This document shows, one piece after another, positions 35,701 to 47,000 of a stretch of DNA of 64,000 nt (within the stretch, counting starts at the first letter, position 1; the number at the start of each line of letters is the position of its first letter). Below the pieces are notes generated by a model. That model searched no databases and was not told the origin of the DNA. It was given only the letters and a program-made list of their open reading frames with translations. This DNA is from Himantopus leucocephalus. Lineage: Eukaryota > Chordata > Aves > Charadriiformes > Recurvirostridae. A program made the translations under genes and the position numbers. The stretch covers positions 20,420,352-20,484,351 of the forward strand of contig RSEF01000005.1 in NCBI GenBank assembly GCA_003993805.1, in the 5' to 3' direction.

Positions 35701-37667
35701 TTATGAATAGGAGGGCAATTTATCCTAGAATCCTGCTTAAAGCCACATCTTCCTGGCCTCCGCTGGATTGTGCATGCTCTGAGGAGGCACAACTAAATCT
35801 CTGTTTTTCAACATGTAAGCACTGCTGGTGATCAAAACGCTCAGCATTTCCACAGAGGCCAATAGCTAGGGTGCCTTAGGGGACTGCAAGAAAAAGCAGG
35901 CCCTTTCAAGTATCTCAACATTTGCTAACCACAGGACATAAAGCAATACCCTCGTTTACAAAGGCTGTGTGACTTGTTCTCATTGCTGGTATTTCTGATG
36001 CGTTGTTACCAGATATAATCTGCTTTCTTTTTGCTGCATGTGCTACTAAGGCCAAATCCTGATGGCTTGGAGCTGTACTTTTGGTGCAGCCAGTGGAGAT
36101 GAATATGCTTAATGCCCAACAGAAGCAGGGCAAATTCTGCAGTTAATGACATAGCATGCAAAAAAACATCCTGAAGGCTCATCCTAACCTTCTGTTTCCT
36201 TGTCAAGACAGACTTACTTACAGTCAGTACCACAGGGACTAGACTCAAATGGCAGTGGTGTTACATCCGTATTTTTAATGGGATTTGACATTTAAAGCAG
36301 CATTTTAGTTCACCTCTAAGCCTGTAATTACACTTGCAAATCTGCTTAGCAAGACATCAGCAGAGTATCCCAGGGGACTGCTCGAACAGATTGGTTCTGT
36401 TCCCATAGAAGCAGCATTTGAGTACCAAGTGATGCTACAAAGCAGGCACTACGGACTACAGTGCCTGATACAGACATTTGCAAACTGGACCCAGTCCTAT
36501 TCTTCAAAATAAAAACAAAAAAAGAGACTGCAAAGAGCCCTCACTTTATCTTAAAAGGAACACTGCACTGAGTCAGATACCACTGGAGGTCAGGAGCACT
36601 TCATGAATACGCTACTGAGACAGGCTCCTTTCTACACCCCAGTGGTTATCTTTGGTTTCATAAAATCTGCAAGTGCTAAAAGTACCAGAGCAGCCCATGG
36701 ATGAAATCCCGTTTGTCACATCCTGGTCTTGGAATCACCATGGCCCAGTGCTGAGAAGCACCTTTATGTCTCCCTCACAAGTGCAGATTCTGCCCAGCCC
36801 CTCCTTCCTAAAGGAAATCAGTTTAGATTTCTCCTTTCATTGTAGCCCTACCACTGCTGAAATTTTGAAAGCAAATTGATGCCAAATGCAAGGTTGCTCA
36901 GGACTATATTTTGCCCCCAATTTACACACCCACCCCTCCTTTGCACCTTATTTACACCACCATCCCCAAAGGTATGACTGGAACCAAATAAAGTATATAT
37001 GAAGTATTCAGCTGGGCCTCAGTGTATACTCTGTTCTCTTCAGGTCTGGGGAAAAAAAAGACTGATTTGTTCAGATTTAGACATTTCATCCATGCCCATG
37101 GGAGGCAAAGTGAAAGACGTCCTCTCATGAGCCACCTGAGCTGATCTTTCTGCAGGATGCAAATGGTTTCATCACTAACTTCAACTTTAAAAGAGAAAAA
37201 TGCAGTCCTCAGCCATCACCACCCTAGGGCCAGAAGCAAAGAGAACATTTAGCACAGAACTCTGCTGCAGGAAGAAAGAGCAAACAAGCAGCACAAAGCT
37301 GGAAAGGATGGAGAAAAGCAGAAAGAGGCTAATTTGCATCATACCAAAGAAACAGAAGGAAACCTGAGGCCAAAGGGTTTGGACGAGTAGAGCAAGAAAG
37401 CTTAGAGAAGGTAGACTGTGCTGTTCAACAGCAAAACCTTTGCAGCTCTCACTGTTCGTTTGGGAGCAGCCCAGTACCTCCATCAACAACGATCCCAGAC
37501 AAGCAAGAAAAACAAATCTAGACAGCGTTCCCAAAGAGACGTAGGATCCCTCAAGGCCATTTCAATGACATGAGCAAAACTCAAATTTTTATCTTTTTTC
37601 CCAGCAGGGATGACATCACACTTTGTCCAGCTTAGTGCATACAGTTCTCTCCCCAGCAAGACTTCTT

Positions 37668-38050
37668 CTAGCTGACCGATGTGCAGTTCAGCTCTGCAGG
37701 GTCCTGCCTACCTGCTGCCATGACTCCCTCTGGCCCATCGGCAATACTGGGCTCACTGGAGCACTGCCTGTGGCTAAAACTGGGCTGCAGGAGGAGGCAT
37801 TTGTCGGTACTCTCTGACTCCTCAATCACCATTCCCGTGTGCATCATGGAGGCCATTGCCAGGAGTTGAATATCTGAGTGAGCATTGGCAACAGTGTGGC
37901 GACGGATGCTACCACATTTCTCCAGGTAAGCCTCACCCTCCTGCTCTGTCAGTGGGGTCAGGGCCATCTCGCTGGGCTGCCGGCTCGTAACCACGTGAGA
38001 TGAATAATTCAGTACACCAGCCTTAGGACGGGATCTGGAGTACCGTTTCT
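37668..38050 (-). CDS. PRR5L: PRR5L terminal coding exon (126 codons plus stop TAG)
   Basis: The acceptor on the - strand (TTTTTTCTCTTCCAG) ends at 38,051. The exon starts with AG, which completes a Glu codon split with the previous exon, and ends with TAG at 37,670-37,668. It encodes the C-terminal tail, ending in ELNCTSVS (human ELNCASLS). The region between HVVTSRQPSEM and the TPLTEQEGEAYLEKCGS block differs most from human, and the His-Thr-Val-Ala-Asn-Ala-His-Ser block is unchanged. Confidence 0.93.
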
Positions 38051-41000
38051 CTGGAAGAGAAAAAAGAAGCAGGAACAGTCAATAGGGCACAGACAAAGCA
38101 TCATCTGAACTGCTAGGCTGGCCTCAGGGAACAGAGAGGACTCAGTGTGTAGCCACAGAGCATCCCACCTCATTACCACCAAGGAACAGTCAGGTCAGGT
38201 GCTCATTAATTCATATGGCTGGGGGTTTGCAAAGGTAAGGAGACACCGCCCATCCTGCTGTAAGGCAATGGTGCTGCTGCTTGCGAGAGAAGTCAGCCAA
38301 AAAGTAACGAGTACAGCAAAGGGACTATCTTCAGCATCCTGATGTTCTCCTCTCTTACCCAGGGGGGTGAGGACTCAGTAGGAACTCTCACATGCAGGTT
38401 CACTAAAATCAGAGACACTTAAATGGCACAAGTCCCCAGAAAAAAACATTCAGTGAGGACCCGAGTAGCCACCCTTTTCTCTGGACAATTTCTCTCATGA
38501 GGTGCCATTAGCTGGTGTCAACATGAAATTCCTGATGCTTACATTGCGCTGCCTCTCCAGCTGCCTAGGGAAAGGTGGTTCTGCTAGCATTATCCCACTG
38601 TATTTTTTAAAGATTATGCAAGAAAAATAACATTTCATCCACTTTAAAACATGTTGGGTTTTGGGGCTAGACACTGAAAACACCTAACAGTGCACAGCAA
38701 GAGCCCACAACAGCCTGGGGGGAAAGGCACAGAAGAGAAAGGCAGTACTTGCGGAGCGTAGGTGAAGGCGGTGACACAGAATTGATGGGTGCATGATCTA
38801 CAATCTGCTTGACAAAAACACTAAGGGGGAAAAATGCCTGGTTTAAAACTCAAACCCAAGGCATGGTCCCCAGCACTGTATCATGACGCATTATTTTAAT
38901 TCTGACACTGAAAGCTTTAAGAAAATCAGGGGTCAGAGTTTGTGCCTTGGCTCACTGTAATTCACTCCCCTAGCAGGTTGAATCAGACAGTATTACTTTT
39001 CACCTGCTGTCTTCCATCGCTGTGCAGCATTGCTATGTGGTCTATCCCCAAAACAGCTGATAAAGCTATTCCCTACCTGTATCCCTGTTTCTCACCAACT
39101 TCCTTGAAGTGCAGGGTCTCATTTCAAAAAGTCAGAAGTCTTTAAACCATCTAAAATACTTCCACCAGGGCTGCAGAGCATAAGAGACAAGAGTAACAAC
39201 GTGCAAAGCAAAGCGCTTATCACTGAAGGTTATAAAAGAGTTATGGAAACTTGCATCAGGAAGAAAAGCAGAAAACAAACTCTATATTCTTGCAGGGAGG
39301 AAAGCCTGAGCAGCCAAAACTCCACCACTGGCAGCAGCCAAGATATGACAACACTTCACCCTGCTGCTGCCAGTAATACATTAATTCAAAATGGTTCATT
39401 TCATGCTTAAGTGTATGTGCAAATAATTTTAGATGCTGGTTATGGTAAATATACTCTTTAGGTGTCATCTGCAGCTCAAGTCACAGCAAGCTGTAGTGTT
39501 GGAGGGCATTGGGAAAAAGTATTTTGAGGGTGAAGCCACACAAGCATCCTTCAGCTTTGTACCCTTCCTTGCAGCTCCATCAGCAGCAGCAGGCAGGTCA
39601 GCAGCAGGCGAGCATCCTAGCATAGCACCAGCATCACCAAACCCTGCACACTGCATTAGTGTTCTGCTGCTGCCCATGCCTGGGTCTTGGAAAGTTACCC
39701 TGGCCTAGACAAGACTGAAATAACACTGGTGTCACTAGCGGTAGTTGCTTCTCCACTTTCACCAGTACTTATCAGGGCTTCTTCATTTCTGAATTCTGTG
39801 AACGAAGTGGAGTACTGACACCAAAAGAGATGCCGGTGGTGGGGGCAGTTATATGCTTGCAACATGACCGAACCAGGCTGAGATCTTTAAACGCATTTAG
39901 GTGCCCATCTCCTGTCGATATTAAGAAGTCAGACACCTTTAAGAGCTGTTCAGCTCTTGGCCTGAGAGGAGAAAGAGAGCTCAGTAGTCTCTTGAGGTAA
40001 TGATTCATTGCACTTCCCCATCCCATGATTCAATATTTACATTATTGCATTATATTATATAAGGGCTGACCTGCTGGAAAGCAGCTCTGTGGAAGGGACC
40101 TGGGAGTCCTGGTGGACAACAGGATGACCATGNNNNNNNNNNNNNNNNNNNNNNNNNNNNNNNNNNNNNNNNNNNNNNNNNNNNNNNNNNNNNNNNNNNN
40201 NNNNNNNNNNNNNNNNNNNNNNNNNNNNNNNNGCAGGGGGGTTGGACTAGATGATCTCCAGAGCTCCCTTCCAACCCCTGTTATTCTATGACTATGTGAT
40301 TATGTCTATCCTGCAATGGCTTTAGGTATGCAGAGGTATCTTAGCTAACTAGAGATGTCTGAGGAGATTAAACTGGACTGAGCCGTGCAAAACGCTGCTG
40401 ATTTTCCAGACTACAGAGCTGCAGATTTTGTAGACAAGGGCTGAATCTTTGTTCTTCTCTGTTCCTATACAACACATTCAAAATCAAAGCATTTACACAG
40501 GGACAGCTTGTAGCCCTTCTCAAAAAGCCAGGATACACAGGAAAAAGAAAAATCACAGCCATGGCCTGATATTCACTTAATAGATAAATAAAAATATTCC
40601 CATGAGGAAAAAGCGGCAGTTTTGTGTGTAAACTTTTAGTGCTGCTGGAAGAGCCAAGCCTGATGACTTGAGAGATTAAAGTCTACTAAGAGCAAGCATA
40701 ATATAGGAAGCAATAATATAAAATTATTCCTGCCCAGCCTGGTGACCCTGACTTCACATGAACTGGCAAAGAGATCCTGAGATCCTTTTCTGTAACGTCT
40801 GCTGTGGTAAAACAGTGAACTAGTACCATTAGCTACATCAACTACCACGGTAGTTTTCAATCCAGCCTGTCTGCATTCATCATTTCACAGGCTTATACAA
40901 GATATATGAACTTGTGTACATGTTTGCCTGGATGTGTACTTACACACACTCACTGAATAGCAAACTGCACAGAGCTGATGCACATGCCAGTGTTTCAAAG

Positions 41001-44000
41001 TCTGACATCATTCAGCTCTTGAATATAATCAGAACCTGGATGGGGAGATTGTAAAAATCTGGTATTGAAGGAAACACCGGCAGTAATTCAGAAGACCACA
41101 CTCTTCCCCTCAGACTTATACCAGCATGTAAACAGGAGCATTGCACCGCCTCCTGTGTGCAAAAATAAAGCAAAGGTCCTGAGTTGGACTATACTGACAT
41201 AACTACTGTAACCCAGACACCCTGCAATGAGCTGAGCTCAGAATTGAGCAGAGGTTGCAAACCCACCCGGGAACTTGGACTGACATGCAGGCAGCATGCA
41301 CTGGGGCTCATGCTGCCGCAACACCCCTGCTGTTCACCTAAACCATGCAGCTGGTTACCAGCATGAGCATATTTATGCTAAAAGTAGACACATATTTAAT
41401 CAGCATTCGCATAGCATGTTTTTTAAGTAGGCAAGCAATCGATAGCAGTTTATCCCCAGTGCATACTTTAGTTTGGAGAAACTAAATTTTAAGTCTTCTC
41501 CTGCCTTCTATTCTGTTACAGTCCAGCTGCTACTTTCTGTCTCAGAAATAGCAGCATTTCACTATACTCTTCTTGCCACTATGATCTTTTGAGATGATAA
41601 GGCTGCTGCTCAGACACTGTTTCAAATGCAGCTGAATGTGAAACATTGTAGTAGACAGCAGAAGAGTTAACCAAGTGAAAGAAAAGGCCAGTTTTGAAAA
41701 TTACTGAAAGTCCCCTCCAACTCCTCTTAAAGCAGTCTTACCCACCAACCAGGACAACGCTAGCACTTCACTGGTGGACTTGGAAACCCAGGTGTTTGAG
41801 TATCTGAGTTCCTTTGATAACCTAGACCTTCATCTGTGTCAATCCCTGACCATAAAACTTCACAGAAGCTGGGACGCAGGAGGGAAGAGGAAGGTGGTAG
41901 TGGTGTTAAATAAACTAAAGAGGTTAAAGGACAAAGTGCTTAAATTTTATCTGATGTAGCCACAGGAATTATCCAGCTTCACAGGATCATAGGAATGGTC
42001 CAATATCTTGCTGTCACAGCAAAATGGGTAAGAATCCAGAGAAACGTGTGTTGGAAGCACATGTGACAGAGCTGGTAGCAGTCAACGCAAGAAGTTAGAA
42101 GAATTCTTTGTTTTTCCCCCCACTAGCAAAGATTTTCCTGAAGTTCTAGCTGTAAGAGCTAGGACTGGGAAGGCTTGCCCGGGCAGTTACAGGAGGCCAG
42201 GTGTTGTGTAACTAACATGAGAAGAGGAAACGTAGTTTGGTCACCACTTACTAAGGCCACTCAGTCTTCAGCTTGACTGAGGAAACAGGCTTGCCTTTTG
42301 ACTTCTGAATTTGCTAATTTAGTTGAGACCTGATAGGTCTTTGCTTTTATTTTCTCCCCACAACAACAGCAAAGACATTCTTAAGACATTAAGCAATGCT
42401 TTCTAATGCCAAGGGTGAGGGCTGCAAGAAACTGCCCAGAGGAGTTGAAGGAGCTTCCCTCAGTGCAAGTTTTTAAGAGCAGGTTAGCTGTAGAAATGGC
42501 TTACATATGACTGGCCAGGTAGTGAGAGATGGACAGTGAGGAATTTCTCAATGTTTATTCTCTTCAAGGGAGGGATGACCTGACTCTTTTGAGGAAAAAA
42601 TATCCACAGATTAGTTTTGTGCAACAAAATCCTTTATGATGAGAATCAGGTAAAATTCTGCTAAACTCTGAACATTCATTTATTGCTTTACTTTTCCTCC
42701 TTTACTTTCTTGGCCCCAAAAGACAGCCTCTTAAGGGAGTTGTCATGCATAGTTTATCTAAAAACTTTATTTCTATTTTGGTGCATTATGGCCAGGAACA
42801 TAAACTGGGAGGACTTTTTAAGGGATTTTTTGCAAGCAAACTCAAATCAACAGTGATGTTATGTTCAATGCATGGGGGGGAATAAGGTGAATGTTTTATC
42901 TTTTTCTCTATTCCCAATTTAAACACTTTCTTAGACAACTGGATCCCTTCAGCATACTCTATCCTTACAACGCAGGTTACAGCTAATTTACGTGGGCAAA
43001 GCAAAAAGGGTGGGAACAGAAGAGCAGGTGGGGACACTGCCCTCTACTAATCCCCTCTCTGAGCTGTCCTGTCCCTTTTCACACCTCTCTCTCACTTTAA
43101 ATCAAGTTTAAGATACAGCAGCCTTGCAGGCTGAAGCCTTATGTGCATTCACAGCTGTGATCAAGACACCTTCAGTCGCATTTCTCAACACTCCTTCATC
43201 TTGACGGCTCCAGACCAGAGGGCAGTTTAGCCTCCATAGCATCTGTTGAGAAGGTAAGCATACCCAAAGCCCAACAGCACATTTCCAAAAAAGCTACTAC
43301 AAAGGATCTACTGGGCTTCATCATCATTACAGGCTGCCCAGTGAGAGAAGAAACTGGTTCTGAGAAAGCAAAAAGGTGACAGAAACAGGGAGAGAGGAAG
43401 AGAAAAAAGTTTGATTAAAAGTGGGAGTTAAGGAAAAGAAACCACCACCACAGCAGCACTTTGAAAATACCAAGATTATTTGCAGAAAAGTGCTTCTCTG
43501 CTGTCAGTGTTGTGTAATGCAAACACAAGTTCGTTCTTTCCTCCTGCTCAGCACAGGGTGGAGCAGGGGCAAAAGGCCACCTTGGAAATACACACAAATA
43601 AATGACAGCTAAAGCAAAAATCAAATTAAATACAATGATTTTAAGGCACATAAACTTTACAAGGCCAGTTCGTGTGAATTTATTTTTTTTTTTATGACAC
43701 ATTTCAGCTGGCAGAAATCCAGGATGGCTAGAAACTTCAGTACAGGTCAGGCCTTTTGAACTACCCCAGCAGCATGCAGATGTCCATAAAGAGCAAAACA
43801 ATGAAATTTGTCAAAGCTTAACTTTTACAAGGGAATGTGGTCTAGATTTACCCTCAGGATCAGGTCTGCAAATCAATGCTGAACTGTATAACCATGTTCA
43901 CTTGCATAAAAGATATTTAATCACCCAACAACCACAAGAACAAAACCCCTGAGCCATAGTTTGCCTAAAGTGATGCCATGAGTTTGCTACAGGCACAGAT

Positions 44001-47000
44001 CGCCTGAGTCTTGATAAATCCTTCTACCGCAAGACCATCTTTTCCCCTGTGCTGCTAAGGTGTGTGTCTCCAGCTTACTACAAGTTGCATCGAAGCAAAG
44101 GCTAAAGCTTATAAAAACAGAGGGAGACTAGAGCTTTCTTCACTTGTTCTATTTAAATCTTCCTGACTGTCAAATCAGTATCACTATGCCCATTTCTTAA
44201 CTAGCCAATCTCTTCTGGCCAGCCACACATGTAAGCAGAGCTCCTGGATCATGTGTGGAGCAGTTTGCCACTATTAGCATCCCCTTCCTGAAGTGAAGTG
44301 CCAATTCTCTCACTTAGACCCATTTATCCAGTTTAAGCACAGATTTGGGGGGGGTTTAAACAGAGTTCTCAGATGGAAGGAAGACTCCATGCAAAAAAAA
44401 CCCTGTAATCCCTCAGAATGATCATCCAACAGCTTTGCTGTTTGTGAAGGCTGGCTGATGCAGCAGTGGGCAGGCAAATCCAGGCAGCCGAAGCGGGCTA
44501 GCAAGCAGGGACAGAGAGCAGGCAGCAAAGGACCAGGCGCAGTCTCTCACTGGGATGAAAGCAGTACGTCAGGCATAGACCAACCCATCTCCAGAGAGAG
44601 GGGAGACTTTGCACGTGTGTGTGTGCACGGTGGTGGGGCAGTAATCGTTCATTCAGTCATGAAGAATAAAAAGCCTGTCACAAAAATCTACATTCAGAAA
44701 CATATTCATCAGGACCTTCTCAAGGGTGTTTTAGCCTTTGTTTTCTGTCTCTCATGGATGAATGCACTGTCTCCTTTTCTAGCACAGATGTGCACTGCCT
44801 AACATTAACCAACCTGTGTACCCCAACAAGAGCTTCTGTACAAGGGGCATGTCTTACCAAGCAAGCAGGTGCTACCAGAGAAGCTGTGATCCTCACACAA
44901 ACCCAAGTACGGTGATACCACCTGCTTGACTAGTTCTTCCAGCTGTAGGTAGCCCTCACTGGGGCCAGTAGGCTCATGGACACTCTGAAATTCAAGCATA
45001 AAAAGTCAACATTAACCTTACATAGTTTTGACTAAAGTTTTTGAGTAAAGCCAAATATCTCTTCACTGGAATATCCCAACAATATCAGTAGACCATTTGG
45101 AGGAGCACAGCTGATAAGCCCAAATGGAGGTTCAGGTGCCATTCAGGTCAACCTCCTTGTTCAAGTCATAGCCATAACCCTATGGACATGGTGCAGCGAG
45201 CTTTTTTCTGACCAAAGGATAGGAAGATACAAGGTGCAATCACACTGAGGATTTGCACAGTGTAACCACAGCAATATAATTATACCAGGATGGTTCTACC
45301 AGGAAACATCCGTTTGTAGAAAACCCTTAACACACCTTGGGCAAAGCACTGCTCTTTTCCTAGGCAGGACTGCAGGAAAAGCACCCTCTGTAGTTCAGCG
45401 TACAGCTGTGAAGATGGTAGATAAAACTAACCAATTTAACTGTAATTTCAGAAATGGTTCACAGACCTAACTTCCTGCAATGCTTCAATAAGCTTTTCTT
45501 TCTCAAGTGCATCACTTTGAGACCCTCTTTGCCCTCAAGATTCTTTTATTAAAAGTATTTCGGGAAATTGAACTAGCACTTTAGTATCTCCTGCTATTAC
45601 AGTCTGGATCACTGGGAACATCAGAACAGTGGGAACTCATACATAAATACCAGCTTAGACGCTTTGCTATTTTGATTGTACTTCAGAAAGTTTCATTCCC
45701 TGCCACTCATTATAAGGTATATTGGAGAACAAATAAAAGTGAGAGGAACCCAAACAGCCACCTGTAATATGGTATCTTGCAGGACTCTCAGGCTGGGCGA
45801 TATTGAAAGATAAAACAGCTGGTATACTTGGCTGTATTTGGCACGCTTAGAAAATATTCTTTTGAGGTCTGGATAAAGAGGATAGTCCTCACAGAATGTC
45901 TGGGTCTCTTGGGAGAGGCTTTTGGAAGATGTATAGCATTTTGCCTGCTGCCAAAAGGTATTCCCCCTCTCATGGGCACTGCTCAGCATCCCAGCCAGCC
46001 CAGGGGCCAGCATCAGACAGCCAGCAGTCACAGCTCATTCAAATTCCACAATCCGCTGTGGTGGAGACTCACCCTGTTATTGCAAAGCTGAGAAATCAGA
46101 AGAACTAGGGCACAAAGAGGCATTCAGAGAAGCTGGGAGATGAAAATTTACGTGAAAAAAGATTCTTGAGACTGTTCCTAGCTGTGGAGGAGAGGTACCA
46201 AGAAAAATACAAACACCAAAGACCAGAACCCAGAACCTTTCACAGCAACTTCCTTACCTGTTCCCAGGAAAGCTCAGGACATTCAAATTCGGATCAGATC
46301 TCATTTCTACATTTACCACTTCCAAATAAGCATGCAGCACTTCCCCTTCATCACACCCTCTACCGTCTCCTCTCTCCTTTCCAGGGTTTGTAATAGCTCA
46401 GTGAGGTTGAGATACCCAAGTGGAGTCAGACAAAGAAAAGCAGAGGCTCCCCACCTGCAGAATTAACAGCATCTGGACAATGGAAGCGGGGAGTTTTGTC
46501 TGGACCAGGGGAAGAATTTCGTCCAACTTCACTTTTAGCAAAACCAAGTCTCTGAAGCCAAGAAGAGCAATCTGACGGATAGTCAACTCCTGACCCTAAA
46601 AAACACAGAAGGCAAAATCCAAGAGTTGGTAAAGGGATGTGTGAGCATCACACCAACACATGTATGCACACAGACAGGAAGGGTCTACCCTGCCCATTGC
46701 TGCTGAGGCAAAGCACCCCCCAGCTGCTCAGGTTGAGGATTCATTGCTCTTGATCCCACTCTTGGCTTGCTTCCCTCTCAGTCTCTGTCCCACACAAATT
46801 CTGAAATGAGTAATACCTCATCTGAGGCACCACTTGTAGTGAAGCTTGTGTTTTTGCCACTCAGACCTGAGAAACCAGAGAAGGTTTGGTAGTGAAAGAG
46901 CTTGATTCAGAGTATTCCTTAACTGGATTTAGGCTAGAGCAAAGCTAGCAAGACTGCTTGTACCAAACATCATTTAAAAAAGCAACAGCTTTGATTTCCA

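Larger units (their letters stand above)
25161..37667. other. Intergenic DNA between convergent TRAF6 and PRR5L, including the PRR5L 3' UTR at its right end
   Basis: No conserved coding exon was recognised in this 12.5-kb stretch. It holds A/C-rich low-complexity DNA (25,660-25,712), an AT-rich insert (28,252-28,496), single-N joins at 27,244, 32,167 and 32,733 beside A homopolymers, and scattered short open frames. The longest of these is 188 codons on the - strand (30,851-31,417), without a recognisable family. The last part belongs to the PRR5L 3' UTR, but its end is not clear. An ATTAAA on the - strand near 35,116 and an AATAAA at 33,806-33,811 are candidates. Confidence 0.6.
38051..44857 (-). 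other. PRR5L: PRR5L intron before the last exon (6.8 kb)
   Basis: The donor is G|GTAAGAC at 44,858/44,857 and the acceptor CTTCCAG ends at 38,051. The intron contains a CR1 fragment with a 100-N gap (40,062-40,300) and a weaker CR1-like patch near 42,420-42,540. No exon is recognised in the rest. Confidence 0.8.

Noticed and set aside
45693..46031. 112-codon open frame on the - strand ending in a donor-like ILQ|GTGGCT
   Set aside because: It lies in a PRR5L intron, and the PRR5L exons on both sides join in frame without it and match human directly.
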